A stretch of 64,000 nt of DNA from an uncultured Lachnospiraceae bacterium (GTDB lineage Bacteria > Bacillota > Clostridia > Lachnospirales > Lachnospiraceae), in NCBI GenBank assembly GCA_910586015.1, contig CAJUGJ010000008.1, positions 62,001 to 126,000 on the forward strand, in the 5' to 3' direction. The notes beneath the pieces are model-generated. The model saw only the letters and a list, made by a program, of their open reading frames with translations. It had not been told where the DNA came from and did no database searches. Of the stretch, positions 35,060-44,366 are shown one piece after another (the first letter of the stretch is position 1; every line of letters starts with the position of its first letter). The translations under genes and the position numbers were made by a program.

Positions 35060-36400
35060 ATGTTTAAAAAGATTTTGATTGCCAATCGGGGGGAGATTGC
35101 GGTTCGGATTATCCGTGCCTGTAGAGAAATGGGAATCCAAACAGTAGCTGTTTATTCGCAGGCAGATCGGGATGCTCTTCATGTACAACTAGCAGATGAA
35201 GCTGTTTGTATTGGACCTGCACCTACAAAAGAGAGTTATCTTAGAATGGAGAGAATTTTAAGTGCAACTCTTGCCTCTGGAGCAGAAGCAATTCATCCCG
35301 GATTTGGATTTTTGTCGGAAAATTCAAAATTTGCTGATCTTTGTGCAAAGTGTAATTTGGTATTTATTGGCCCATCGGGTGAAATGATAGAAAAAATGGG
35401 AAATAAGTCAGAGGCGAGAAATACAATGCTCTCTGCGGGTGTACCAGTTATTCCGGGAACAAAAGATCCAATTTTGGATGCAAGACAAGGAAAAAATTTT
35501 GCAGATTCCATTGGATATCCAGTGATGATCAAAGCCTGTGCAGGAGGCGGCGGCAAAGGAATGAGAATTTGTCACAGCAAAGAAGAATTTATCCGTCTTT
35601 TTGAAATGGCACAACAAGAGGCTAAAAATTCTTTTGGAGATCCGAGCATGTATCTGGAAAAATATATAGAACATGCGAAACATATAGAATTTCAGATTCT
35701 AGCAGATCATAATAGAAATATAATACATTTAGGAGAAAGAGATTGTTCAGCACAAAGAAGACATCAAAAAATAATTGAAGAATCTCCATCAAAAGCATTA
35801 GATGAAACACTTAGAGAAAAGATGGGGGAAGCGGCAAGGGCAGCAGCAAGAGCGGCGAATTATGTCAGTGCAGGAACAGTTGAATTTATTCTTGACGAAC
35901 AAAAAAATTTTTATTTTATAGAGATGAATACGAGAATTCAGGTAGAGCATGGAATAACAGAATTAGTGACAGGAATTGATCTAATTAAAGAACAGATTCG
36001 AATTGCAGCAGGAGAATCCCTATCCTTTTCTCAAAAAGAGGTTGTCATTCGTGGACACGCTATAGAGTGCAGAATTAATGCAGAATGTCCAGAGAAAAAC
36101 TTTATGCCATGTCCTGGAACGATAACAAAACTGCATCTGCCAGGAGGAAATGGAGTACGAATAGATACTGCATTATATAATGGATATACAATTCCTTCCA
36201 TGTATGATTCCCTTATTGCTAAGGTGATGGTCTGGGATAGAGATCGAAAAGGAGCAATTCAAAAGATGGAAGGAGCACTAAAGGAACTGGTAATAGAAGG
36301 AATTACCACCAATCAAAATTTTTTAAGGACTTTATTATCAAATGAAACATTTTTGTCAGGGGAAATGGATACTGGTTTTATAGAGCGGTTCTTAAAGTAG
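35060..36400 (+). CDS. accC: acetyl-CoA carboxylase biotin carboxylase subunit
   Basis: A 446-residue ATP-grasp enzyme. ATG 35060 (MFKKILIANRGEIAVRI) has GAAGGAG upstream; the longer frame from 34949 runs inside fabZ. The ATP-binding glycine loop is KACAGGGGKGMRIC. The catalytic stretch EMNTRIQVEHGITE resembles the family's EMNTRLQVEHPVTE, with Gly where Pro is usual. It carboxylates biotin on AccB. Confidence 0.94.
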   Translation: MFKKILIANRGEIAVRIIRACREMGIQTVAVYSQADRDALHVQLADEAVCIGPAPTKESYLRMERILSATLASGAEAIHPGFGFLSENSKFADLCAKCNLVFIGPSGEMIEKMGNKSEARNTMLSAGVPVIPGTKDPILDARQGKNFADSIGYPVMIKACAGGGGKGMRICHSKEEFIRLFEMAQQEAKNSFGDPSMYLEKYIEHAKHIEFQILADHNRNIIHLGERDCSAQRRHQKIIEESPSKALDETLREKMGEAARAAARAANYVSAGTVEFILDEQKNFYFIEMNTRIQVEHGITELVTGIDLIKEQIRIAAGESLSFSQKEVVIRGHAIECRINAECPEKNFMPCPGTITKLHLPGGNGVRIDTALYNGYTIPSMYDSLIAKVMVWDRDRKGAIQKMEGALKELVIEGITTNQNFLRTLLSNETFLSGEMDTGFIERFLK

Positions 36401-36416
36401 AAAAGGGGGAATGGCA

Positions 36417-37310
36417 ATGCCGTTTACCGCAAAGGAAACAAAGCGAAATGAGAAAGCAAAAGATATTATGAATCAACAGCCACAGGTTCCAGAAGGTCTA
36501 TTCCAAAAATGCAGCAAATGTAATGAAATTATTTATACAGAAGATATTATTGCTAATTATCACATCTGTCCAAATTGTAATAATTATTTTAGGGTATCAC
36601 CAAGAACAAGATTAAGTATGGTACTAGATGAAGGAAGTTTCCAAGAATGGGATAAAGATCTACCAATCAGTGATCCATTGAACTTTCCGGGATATAGAAC
36701 AAAAGTAGAACGATTACGAGCAGCTTCTAATTTAGATGAAGCCGTGATTACTGGAGAAGGAAAGCTCAACGGAATATCAGTAGCAATTGGAGTGATGGCT
36801 TCGGATTTTTTAATGGGAAGTATGGGAGAAGTCGTTGGAGAAAAATTAACAAGATTGATTGAGAATGCGACAAAACGTCGTCTGCCTTTGATTGTCTTTT
36901 GCTGTTCTGGAGGAGCAAGAATGCAGGAGGGTATTATTTCTCTTATGCAGATGGCGAAAACAGCAGGAGCTTTAAAAAGACATGATGAAGCAGGTTTATT
37001 ATATATTTCTGTTTTGACCGATCCGACAACAGGTGGAGTAATGGCAAGTTTTGCAATGTTAGGTGATGTTATTTTAGCAGAACCTGGAGTATTGGCAGGT
37101 TTTGCAGGTCCTAGAGTAATTGAACAGACAATTGGACAAAAACTTCCAGAAGGATTTCAGCGATCAGAATTTTTATTGGAACATGGCTTTATTGATAAAA
37201 TTGTAAAGAGAAGCCGGATGCGGGCAGTGCTTTCTTTTTTAGTTGCAAGCTGTGGAGAAAAAAAGCTCGAAGAAAATGAGGCACTGTTTAATGAAGAGGA
37301 TGTAGATTAA
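36417..37310 (+). CDS. accD: acetyl-CoA carboxylase carboxyltransferase subunit beta
   Basis: A 297-residue protein. ATG 36417 is preferred over 36411, which touches the GGGGGA ribosome site. An N-terminal four-Cys zinc finger (CSKC...CPNC, about 31-54) precedes the crotonase-fold carboxyltransferase domain, with the oxyanion-type loop FCCSGGARMQEG and DPTTGGVMASFA. It transfers the carboxyl group to acetyl-CoA together with AccA, encoded next. Confidence 0.94.
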   Translation: MPFTAKETKRNEKAKDIMNQQPQVPEGLFQKCSKCNEIIYTEDIIANYHICPNCNNYFRVSPRTRLSMVLDEGSFQEWDKDLPISDPLNFPGYRTKVERLRAASNLDEAVITGEGKLNGISVAIGVMASDFLMGSMGEVVGEKLTRLIENATKRRLPLIVFCCSGGARMQEGIISLMQMAKTAGALKRHDEAGLLYISVLTDPTTGGVMASFAMLGDVILAEPGVLAGFAGPRVIEQTIGQKLPEGFQRSEFLLEHGFIDKIVKRSRMRAVLSFLVASCGEKKLEENEALFNEEDVD

Positions 37311-37330
37311 ACGCCAGATTGGAGATAGAT

Positions 37331-38188
37331 ATGAGCGAAGAAATAACAGCTTGGGAACGGGTAAAAATAGCTAGAGGAAATACAAGACCAACCAGTTTAG
37401 ACTATATAGGAAAAATTTTTGATAAATTTTTAGAACTGCATGGTGATAGAGTATATGGAGATGATGGTGCCGTAGTTGGAGGAATTGCAGAAATAGAGAA
37501 TATTCCAGTTACTGTAATAGGTCATCAAAAGGGACGAAACATAAAACAGAATATGAAACGTAATTTTGGTATGCCAAATCCAGAAGGATATCGAAAAGCG
37601 CTTCGTCTTATGAAGCAGGCAGAAAAATTTAAACGTCCGATTATTTGTTTTGTAGATACTCCGGGAGCTTTTTGTGGAATGGAGGCAGAAGAAAGAGGAC
37701 AGGCAGAAGCGATTGCTAAAAATTTAATGGAACTTTCATCTTTAAAAACTCCCATTCTTTCAATCGTGATTGGAGAGGGAGGTAGTGGAGGAGCACTAGC
37801 AATTGCAGTAGCAGATGAAGTTTGGATGCTTGAAAATGCAACCTATTCGATTCTTTCACCAGAAGGATTTGCTTCTATTCTATGGAAAGACAGCAAACGT
37901 GCTGGAGAAGCCGCTGAGATTATGAAGATCACAGCAAAAGATTTAAAGGATATGGAAATTATTGAAAAAGTAATTCCAGAAACTATTTCAGAAAAAATAG
38001 AAGAAAATCAAGAGGGTGAAACATTAGAATCTCAAACAGTCCTATTACCTACTGAATTAACTATAGAAAATATGGATTCTTTAGCAAAAGAAATGAGAAT
38101 ACAAATACTAGAATTCCTTCATCAATATAAAAATAAAACGACAGAAGAACTGACAAAAATGAGATATCAAAGATTTCGAAAACTATAA
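37331..38188 (+). CDS. accA: acetyl-CoA carboxylase carboxyltransferase subunit alpha
   Basis: A 285-residue protein. ATG 37331 follows GGAGATAG; the TTG at 37319 is less likely. Landmarks are RPTSLDYI, GDRVYGDDGAVVGGIA, FVDTPGAFCGMEAEERGQAE and IGEGGSGGALAI. It completes the four-subunit acetyl-CoA carboxylase encoded by this cluster and is the last gene before a terminator. Confidence 0.94.
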   Translation: MSEEITAWERVKIARGNTRPTSLDYIGKIFDKFLELHGDRVYGDDGAVVGGIAEIENIPVTVIGHQKGRNIKQNMKRNFGMPNPEGYRKALRLMKQAEKFKRPIICFVDTPGAFCGMEAEERGQAEAIAKNLMELSSLKTPILSIVIGEGGSGGALAIAVADEVWMLENATYSILSPEGFASILWKDSKRAGEAAEIMKITAKDLKDMEIIEKVIPETISEKIEENQEGETLESQTVLLPTELTIENMDSLAKEMRIQILEFLHQYKNKTTEELTKMRYQRFRKL

Positions 38189-38203
38189 AAAGTTTATGAC
38201 AGA

Positions 38204-38248
38204 GGAGTTACTGTAAAAAATATAAAAATTTTATTTTTTAGTAACTCC
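38204..38248. terminator. terminator after accA
   Basis: GGAGTTACT (38204-38212) and AGTAACTCC (38240-38248) extend inward through an A-run/T-run pairing. It lies between convergent genes. Confidence 0.7.
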
Positions 38249-38252
38249 AAAG

Positions 38253-39035
38253 TTAAGGAATAAGTTTTTTTCGGTACTGCGATGGAGTACAGTTATATTG
38301 ATTTTTAAATAGACGGTTAAAATGCCAGATATTTGGAAAACCAGACTTATAAGCAGCCTGTTGAATGGTTACTGCTTCATTTGTCATTAAGTATTTTGCT
38401 TTTTGAAGTCTAGCTTGAATAATTTCTTCTTTAGGTGTACTATGAAAAAAATGTTTATAATATTTATAGAATTGACTTTTCCCAATACTTAACATTTGAC
38501 ACATCTGTTCAATCGTCCAAAGTTGTTCACAATTAGAAAGTATATGAGCACGTACTGAAAAAAATTCTGAATAAAGATCTTGATTTTGTTTATTAGGAAT
38601 AGACTGTTGAATTTGAGCACGTCTTATTAAAATCAGTAGTTGTCTAATATATAGATCGAGCATTTCTTTTGAACTGTCAAATCCATTTAAATGTTCCTGA
38701 TAGATCTTTTTAATCAGCCAGTTTAATTCTTCCGAATTTTTGGGATAAAAGAGTTCATTAAGTCGAATCTGATAAGTTTTCATCTGTTCTTCTTTACAAA
38801 AAAAGTGCACATAGCTATTAAAAAATTCCTTTTCTGCTTGATAATATTGACATGTGCCAGGAGAATATAAAATACAAGCTCCAGATTTTGCCTGAATACA
38901 GCTTTGATTAGTAAAATGAAAGATCATCGGAGATAAAACTAATAAAAACAAGTAACTTTTTGTACCTGATGGTCGAAAAATCAAGTCCTGATCCGAATTA
39001 TGTGTATGATACCCACAATAATCAATCAAAATCAT
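38253..39035 (-). CDS. AraC-family transcriptional regulator
   Basis: A 260-residue protein. The start at 39035 (MILIDYCGYHTHN) has AAAGGTG upstream; the longer frame from 39125 has no such site. The N-terminal half is a cupin-like sensing domain with FLLVLSPM and a HFFCKEEQM segment. The C-terminal 100 residues carry two helix-turn-helix units (WTIEQMCQMLSIGKSQFYKY and VTIQQAAYKSGFPNIWHFNR, then YNCTPSQYRKK). Such proteins often sense sugars. It is divergent from the PFK gene, its most likely target besides itself. Confidence 0.88.
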   Translation of the reverse strand: MILIDYCGYHTHNSDQDLIFRPSGTKSYLFLLVLSPMIFHFTNQSCIQAKSGACILYSPGTCQYYQAEKEFFNSYVHFFCKEEQMKTYQIRLNELFYPKNSEELNWLIKKIYQEHLNGFDSSKEMLDLYIRQLLILIRRAQIQQSIPNKQNQDLYSEFFSVRAHILSNCEQLWTIEQMCQMLSIGKSQFYKYYKHFFHSTPKEEIIQARLQKAKYLMTNEAVTIQQAAYKSGFPNIWHFNRLFKNQYNCTPSQYRKKLIP

Positions 39036-39215
39036 CCGAAACACACCTTTAATAAAAATTTTCGTATGATTTTCATTATAACAAAGGCTATTAAGGGATA
39101 CAATGTGTAATTTATATCCTTTCATGGCTTTTTATATAAAATTATAAAAACAGTGGAAATCAAAGCCTAATCGTAGTATTATTAAATGAATCAATATTAT
39201 AAAGGAGGTATTATT

Positions 39216-40481
39216 ATGGCAAAAAAACGCAATACGATTAAAACCAAAAGACGCAATATCATTGTAGGACAATCTGGCGGTCCTACCTCTGTAATTAACT
39301 CCAGTCTTGCAGGTGTATACAAGACTGCAAAAGAGCGTGGTTTTCATACAATATATGGTATGCGCTATGGAATCCAAGGTTTTTTAGATGAACAATATGT
39401 AGATCTGTCTACACAGATTCATTCAGATATGGATATTGAGCTATTGAAAAGAACTCCATCTGCATTTTTGGGTTCTTGCCGGTATAAGCTCCCAGAAATT
39501 CATGAAGATCCAGAGATTTATGAAAAGATTTTCTGTATCCTAGATAAATTAGAGATTGAAGCCTTTATTTATATTGGCGGAAATGATTCTATGGATACTA
39601 TTAAGAAGTTGTCGGATTACGCTATTATTAAAGGACATACTCAAAAGTTTTTAGGTGTTCCTAAGACAATTGACAATGACCTTGCTTTGACGGATCATAC
39701 TCCGGGTTTTGGAAGTGCAGCAAAGTATATTGCAGCATCTACAAAAGAGATTATCCGAGACGCATTGGGACTTTCTTATAATAAGAAAAATATTACCATT
39801 TTAGAAATTATGGGGCGTAATGCTGGATGGTTGACTGGAGCAACAGCTCTTGCTAAAACGGAAGAGTGCGAAGGTCCAGATTTGATTTATCTTCCAGAAG
39901 TTATTTTTGATATTGATAACTTTTTAAAGAAGGTAGGAGAGCTTTTAAAGAAGAAAAATTCTGTTGTTATTGCTGTCTCAGAAGGAATTAAGTTAGCAGA
40001 CGGTCGATATGTCTGTGAATTGTCTGGTGGTGCAGACTATGTAGACGCTTTTGGTCATAAACAGCTTCAGGGAACAGCAGCATATTTAGCTAGTTTTCTC
40101 GGTGCAGAACTTAATTGCAAAACTAGAAGCATTGAATTTTCTACTCTGCAAAGAAGTGCTTCCCATATGGCATCTCGTGTAGATATCGATGAGGCTTTCA
40201 TGGTAGGAGGTGCTGCTGTAAAAGCAGCAGATGAGGGTGATACTGGTAAGATGGTTGTTATTGATCGTGTGGCAGATGATCCTTATATGAGTGCAGCAGG
40301 TATTTATGATGTTCACCGTATTGCAAACAATGAAAAGCTAGTTCCTAGAGATTGGGTCAACAAAGAGGGAAATTATATTACAGATGAATTTATTAATTAC
40401 ATCGAACCATTAATTCAAGGTGACTATCAGCCTTTTATGGTAAATGGTCTTCCACAGCACTTAGTTCTTAATAAAAAATAG
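39216..40481 (+). CDS. 6-phosphofructokinase, probably diphosphate-dependent
   Basis: A 421-residue protein. ATG 39216 has AAAGGAGG at 39201-39208; an upstream ATG 39186 has none. It phosphorylates fructose 6-phosphate. Two sites used to tell donors apart point to PPi: GGNDSMDT has Asp where ATP enzymes have Gly (GGDGS), and PKTIDND has Lys where ATP enzymes have Gly (PGTIDND). Asn in place of the first Asp of GGDD is a variant. Other landmarks are GQSGGPTSVINSS, EIMGRNAGWLTG and the substrate-site VAVSEG-like IAVSEGIKL. It stands alone and is followed by a terminator. Confidence 0.88.
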   Translation: MAKKRNTIKTKRRNIIVGQSGGPTSVINSSLAGVYKTAKERGFHTIYGMRYGIQGFLDEQYVDLSTQIHSDMDIELLKRTPSAFLGSCRYKLPEIHEDPEIYEKIFCILDKLEIEAFIYIGGNDSMDTIKKLSDYAIIKGHTQKFLGVPKTIDNDLALTDHTPGFGSAAKYIAASTKEIIRDALGLSYNKKNITILEIMGRNAGWLTGATALAKTEECEGPDLIYLPEVIFDIDNFLKKVGELLKKKNSVVIAVSEGIKLADGRYVCELSGGADYVDAFGHKQLQGTAAYLASFLGAELNCKTRSIEFSTLQRSASHMASRVDIDEAFMVGGAAVKAADEGDTGKMVVIDRVADDPYMSAAGIYDVHRIANNEKLVPRDWVNKEGNYITDEFINYIEPLIQGDYQPFMVNGLPQHLVLNKK

Positions 40482-40490
40482 TAGATATAA

Positions 40491-40530
40491 GAAGATATCA
40501 TAAGATAAAAATTTTATGATATCTTCTTCC
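40491..40530. terminator. terminator after the PFK gene
   Basis: GAAGATATCATAA (40491-40503) and TTATGATATCTTC (40514-40526) form a perfect 13-bp stem with a 10-nt loop between convergent genes. The following TTCCTGTTTT is T-rich. Confidence 0.8.
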
Positions 40531-40534
40531 TGTT

Positions 40535-42304
40535 TTATGATACTGGAAGGCTATTTTTGGCACATAATGCTCCAAAACCTACCTGTGGATTAGGGTATTG
40601 AGTAAATCCCGGAAGGTGTCTTGCACCGCGAATTAGATATGCTTTTAATTTTTCCCCATATAGATAAGGATCTCGCCCCTGTACAATTCCCCACTGCATC
40701 AGTAAGGCAGCAGTGCCAGTAACAAAAGGGGTTGCCATAGAAGTTCCTGTTCTAGTATCATATCCACCACCTGGAGCTGCAGATATAATATCTACTCCCG
40801 GGGCAACCAATTCTGGTTTAATCTGTCGATTTAAAGTTTCTACTCCACGTCCTGAAAAATAGGCATAACTATCTGTTCTTGCGTCATAAGCTCCAACGGA
40901 TATAACACGTCCAGCTGTGGAGGGAATGGTTATTGTATTGATTACATTTGCTCTTAAAAATCCAGTTGACTCATTTAATGCACCAGCTGTAGGCAGCCAA
41001 AATTGATATTCTCCACTGACAATCTGTCTTGGTGTCAGTTGAAATTGCCAAATGCCAGAATCCATTGTAAGATCTTTTGGCAGAAATACAAAAAAAAGTT
41101 CTTGAGCACGGTTAATCGGTTTAGGTTCTCCATAGAATATAGCTAATTGAGTACGACCAATACTATATTCTTGTTTTCCAGGTAATATTCGAAGTGCTCC
41201 TGTACTTTGTCCGTCTGGTGCAATCACTTCTACATCAAATTCATCATAAAAATTTTTCCAAAGTTGTACATTGATAGAAGTTTCGCCTCCTCCAACAGAA
41301 AGTTCTATCGTTTGAGGCAGTGGATTTCCCTGTGGTGACATAGAAAGTGTTCCAGCAGCATGACCTCGCTCAGCACCCTCATTTCCAGTTCCTACTACAA
41401 TACTGACTTCCCATAAATTTGCCACGCTGTTTAAATATTGTTCTAATAAAGAGTTTCCGTCATGAGAGCCATAATTATTCCCAAAACTGATATTGATTAC
41501 AAGTGGCAATCGTTCTCTGATTGCTGTTCGTATAGAAAAATCTACCGCTGTCATTAACTGTGTTGTTTTTGGAAAAGAACCACTTACAGAAGAACCAAGT
41601 TTAACGATTAACATTGTACTCTCATATGCCACGCCACGGTTAATTCCTCTGGATGCTCTACCATTTCCACATGCGATTCCTGCCACATGAGTTCCATGTC
41701 CACTAGGATCGATTTCATCGACAATTTTTAACTGCTCCATTCTATTTCCAGCTAAAAGTGCTCGATTAATGTCCTCCGATGTATAAAGTATTCCCGATTC
41801 TACTTCTAAAGGTTCAGAGGATTCTTTAGAGGCAGCAATTCCTGTCTGATCCCATAAATATAAAATTCTGGTGGTTCCATCTTCATTTCGAAAATCGGGA
41901 TGACTATAGTCAATTCCAGAATCAATAATAGCTACTAATACATTTTTTCCACTTAATCCGTTAGGAGCTTCCCAAAGAGGAGGGACACAAGAAGCGGCGA
42001 TTCCTTCGGTTACTTCAAAATACAGACTTTTGGGTTTTTCTATAAACTCAATTTCAGGATAATTAGATAGTTGCTCAATCTTACTCTCTTCTATAACAAG
42101 AATTGCATATTCATTTAAAAGCTCTGTAACTCTAGCTCCTAACTCTTCACGGATTCGATCCAAACTACTATTATATTTTACAATCACCTCCCAGCTTTTT
42201 TCTTCTGGATTATATCCAACACTTAATTCCTCACTTTTTTCTAATTGTTGTTTTGGCAAAGTCAGTGCCAAATTTAACTGATTATCCACCCTTCCATCTT
42301 CCAT
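40535..42304 (-). CDS. S8 subtilisin-like protease, Csp-like architecture
   Basis: A 589-residue protease without signal peptide. An N-terminal prodomain (about 1-100) precedes the subtilase domain. The triad is complete: Asp128 (IIDSGIDYSHPDF), His203 (SGHGTHVAG) and Ser522 (GTSMATPFVTG), with oxyanion Asn in NISFGNNYGSH. Between the Asn and Ser an insertion of about 130 residues (beta-rich, about 330-465) sits where clostridial Csp germination proteases carry a jelly-roll domain. Csp proteases activate the cortex hydrolase SleC in spores. No sleC is nearby, so a germination role is suggested only by architecture. Confidence 0.85.
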   Translation of the reverse strand: MEDGRVDNQLNLALTLPKQQLEKSEELSVGYNPEEKSWEVIVKYNSSLDRIREELGARVTELLNEYAILVIEESKIEQLSNYPEIEFIEKPKSLYFEVTEGIAASCVPPLWEAPNGLSGKNVLVAIIDSGIDYSHPDFRNEDGTTRILYLWDQTGIAASKESSEPLEVESGILYTSEDINRALLAGNRMEQLKIVDEIDPSGHGTHVAGIACGNGRASRGINRGVAYESTMLIVKLGSSVSGSFPKTTQLMTAVDFSIRTAIRERLPLVINISFGNNYGSHDGNSLLEQYLNSVANLWEVSIVVGTGNEGAERGHAAGTLSMSPQGNPLPQTIELSVGGGETSINVQLWKNFYDEFDVEVIAPDGQSTGALRILPGKQEYSIGRTQLAIFYGEPKPINRAQELFFVFLPKDLTMDSGIWQFQLTPRQIVSGEYQFWLPTAGALNESTGFLRANVINTITIPSTAGRVISVGAYDARTDSYAYFSGRGVETLNRQIKPELVAPGVDIISAAPGGGYDTRTGTSMATPFVTGTAALLMQWGIVQGRDPYLYGEKLKAYLIRGARHLPGFTQYPNPQVGFGALCAKNSLPVS

Positions 42305-42381
42305 TATAACCTCTTATAAACACAAATTTTTCTTTTAAGCTATTGTATAAAAAAAAGGATGTTTCTATAACTTTCTTTTTC

Positions 42382-42410
42382 TTGCTTTTTTAGGATTGCT
42401 TCTATATAAT
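42382..42410 (+). promoter_or_regulatory. sigma-A promoter for the BMP-fusion gene
   Basis: TTGCTT (42382-42387), a 17-nt spacer, then TATAAT (42405-42410). AGGAGG at 42441-42446 precedes the ATG. Confidence 0.6.
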
Positions 42411-42451
42411 GTTATTGAAAATCCGAAGGATTATAGTTTTAGGAGGTATAT

Positions 42452-44362
42452 ATGGGAAAGGAAGATTACGGCAAGGCATTTAGATTGGCAAAGAAGGATT
42501 ATCAGATACGTATGATTCGTGGAATGAAACCAACTTTGCAGGTTTTAGATGATATTTTGCCGGAGAAAGGCTCTTATTCAGAAGTACCACTTGGTTTGGT
42601 GCAAATTCCTATCAATCAGATTGTAGGAACAAAGAATGAGGGAAGAAGTAATTCATTTTCAGGAAATTTTATGCCATTGTTACGTGAAAATACAGAGTTT
42701 GCTTCTAAATGGTCAAAATTAAGTACCAGCCATGTAGAAGAGGGAATTCGAGAACCCATCAAAGCTTATGAATATATGAATAAGTTTTATGTAGAAGAGG
42801 GAAATAAGCGGGTCAGCGTTATGAAATATTTTGGAGCAGATTCTATTTTAGGAAATGTAACCCGCATTATACCAAAACGTACAGATGAAATAGAAAATAA
42901 GATTTATTATGAATATTTAGATTTTTACCGAGTTGCACCAATTAATTATATTTGGTTTTCCCGTGAAGGAAGTTTTGCAAAATTACAGGAGGCAATGGGA
43001 AAAAAGCCAGATGAAGAATGGACACATGAAGAATTAATCAGTTTTAGTGCTATTTATACTAGATTTGTGGCTGAATATCAGGCAAATGGAGGAAATAAAT
43101 TAAAAATTACACCCGGAGATGCTTTTTTAGCATTTATTACTTTATATGGGTATAAGACAATTGATGAAAAAACTACAACAGAATTAAAAAGTTTAGTTTC
43201 TAAAAATTGGGAAGAATTTTTACTTTTACAAGAAGAACAAGAAATTGATCTGAAAATGAAGCCTACTCAAGAAAAAAAGTCATTAAAGAATATATTGTTT
43301 CCAATTAGTTCGCCAAAACAAAAGATTGCATTTATTTATGAAAAGACACCGGGAACTTCTGCATGGACTTATGCCCATGAATTAGGTAGACTTTATTTAG
43401 AACAGACATTTCCAGAGCAAGTGAATACAGTTTACTATGAAAATGGAACACAGGAAAATATAGATAACTTAATAGAAGATGCGATAAGTTCAGGTTGTAA
43501 TTTGATTTTTACTACCACACCATCTTTTGTACAGGCAAGTGTAAAGGCAGCGATTGCAAATCCAGAAGTCAAAATTTTAAATTGTTCACTCAATACTTCA
43601 CATCGCTATATCCGCACATACTATTCAAGAATGCACGAAGCAAAATTTTTGATGGGTGCGATTGCTGGGGCTATGGCAGAAAATAATAAGCTGACATATA
43701 TTGCAGACTATCCAATCTATGGTTCGATTGCAAATATCAATGCTTTTGCATTAGGAGCAAAAATGATTAATCCACGAGTAGAAGTTTATCTGGAATGGTC
43801 TACAATGAAGGAAATAGATATTGAGGAAAAAATTAAAATTACAGGTTCTTCGTGTATTTCTGGAAGGGATATGACAATTCCAGAGGAAGCTTCCCGTTTC
43901 TTTGGTCTTTATCATATGGAAGGGGAAAATCCAAGAAATCTTGCAATGCCACTATGCCACTGGGGAAAATTTTATGAGCAATTAATACAGACAATTATGG
44001 ATGGAACATGGAAATATGATGATGATCCATCTAGTACAAAAGCAATTAATTATTGGTGGGGAATGTCATCAGGAGTTATTGATGTGATTTGTTCTCAACA
44101 TCTTCCAATTGGAACAAAGCGTTTAATTGAATTACTAAAGGCAACTATCAGCTCTGAGGTTTTTAATCCATTTTCTGGTGTTTTATATTCTCAAACTGGT
44201 ATAGCACAAGAAGATCCAGATAGAAGTCTTTCACCAGAAGAAATTATGACAATGGATTGGCTTGCAGAAAATATAATTGGAACAATTCCAAAAAAGGAGG
44301 AGTTGAAAGAACAGGCAGAACCAGTAGTTAGACAGCAGGGGGTAAAGAAAAAGGAAGGATAA
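42452..44362 (+). CDS. cytoplasmic fusion: ParB/sulfiredoxin-like domain plus BMP ligand-binding domain
   Basis: A 636-residue protein with no signal peptide, lipobox or membrane helix. Residues about 45-145 look like a ParB/sulfiredoxin-fold domain (VPLGLVQIPINQIVG, GIREPIKAYEY, FYVEEGNKRVSVMKYFG). A helical linker (about 150-285) follows. Residues about 288-590 fit the BMP/PnrA-Med periplasmic-binding fold (KIAFIYEKTPGTSAWTYAHE, GCNLIFTTTPSF, AKFLMGAIAGAMAENNKLTYI). BMP proteins normally bind nucleosides outside the cell for ABC import; here no permease is nearby. A cytoplasmic sensor role is possible. The phosphoesterase gene starts 4 nt after its stop. Confidence 0.75.
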   Translation: MGKEDYGKAFRLAKKDYQIRMIRGMKPTLQVLDDILPEKGSYSEVPLGLVQIPINQIVGTKNEGRSNSFSGNFMPLLRENTEFASKWSKLSTSHVEEGIREPIKAYEYMNKFYVEEGNKRVSVMKYFGADSILGNVTRIIPKRTDEIENKIYYEYLDFYRVAPINYIWFSREGSFAKLQEAMGKKPDEEWTHEELISFSAIYTRFVAEYQANGGNKLKITPGDAFLAFITLYGYKTIDEKTTTELKSLVSKNWEEFLLLQEEQEIDLKMKPTQEKKSLKNILFPISSPKQKIAFIYEKTPGTSAWTYAHELGRLYLEQTFPEQVNTVYYENGTQENIDNLIEDAISSGCNLIFTTTPSFVQASVKAAIANPEVKILNCSLNTSHRYIRTYYSRMHEAKFLMGAIAGAMAENNKLTYIADYPIYGSIANINAFALGAKMINPRVEVYLEWSTMKEIDIEEKIKITGSSCISGRDMTIPEEASRFFGLYHMEGENPRNLAMPLCHWGKFYEQLIQTIMDGTWKYDDDPSSTKAINYWWGMSSGVIDVICSQHLPIGTKRLIELLKATISSEVFNPFSGVLYSQTGIAQEDPDRSLSPEEIMTMDWLAENIIGTIPKKEELKEQAEPVVRQQGVKKKEG

Positions 44363-44366
44363 GCTT

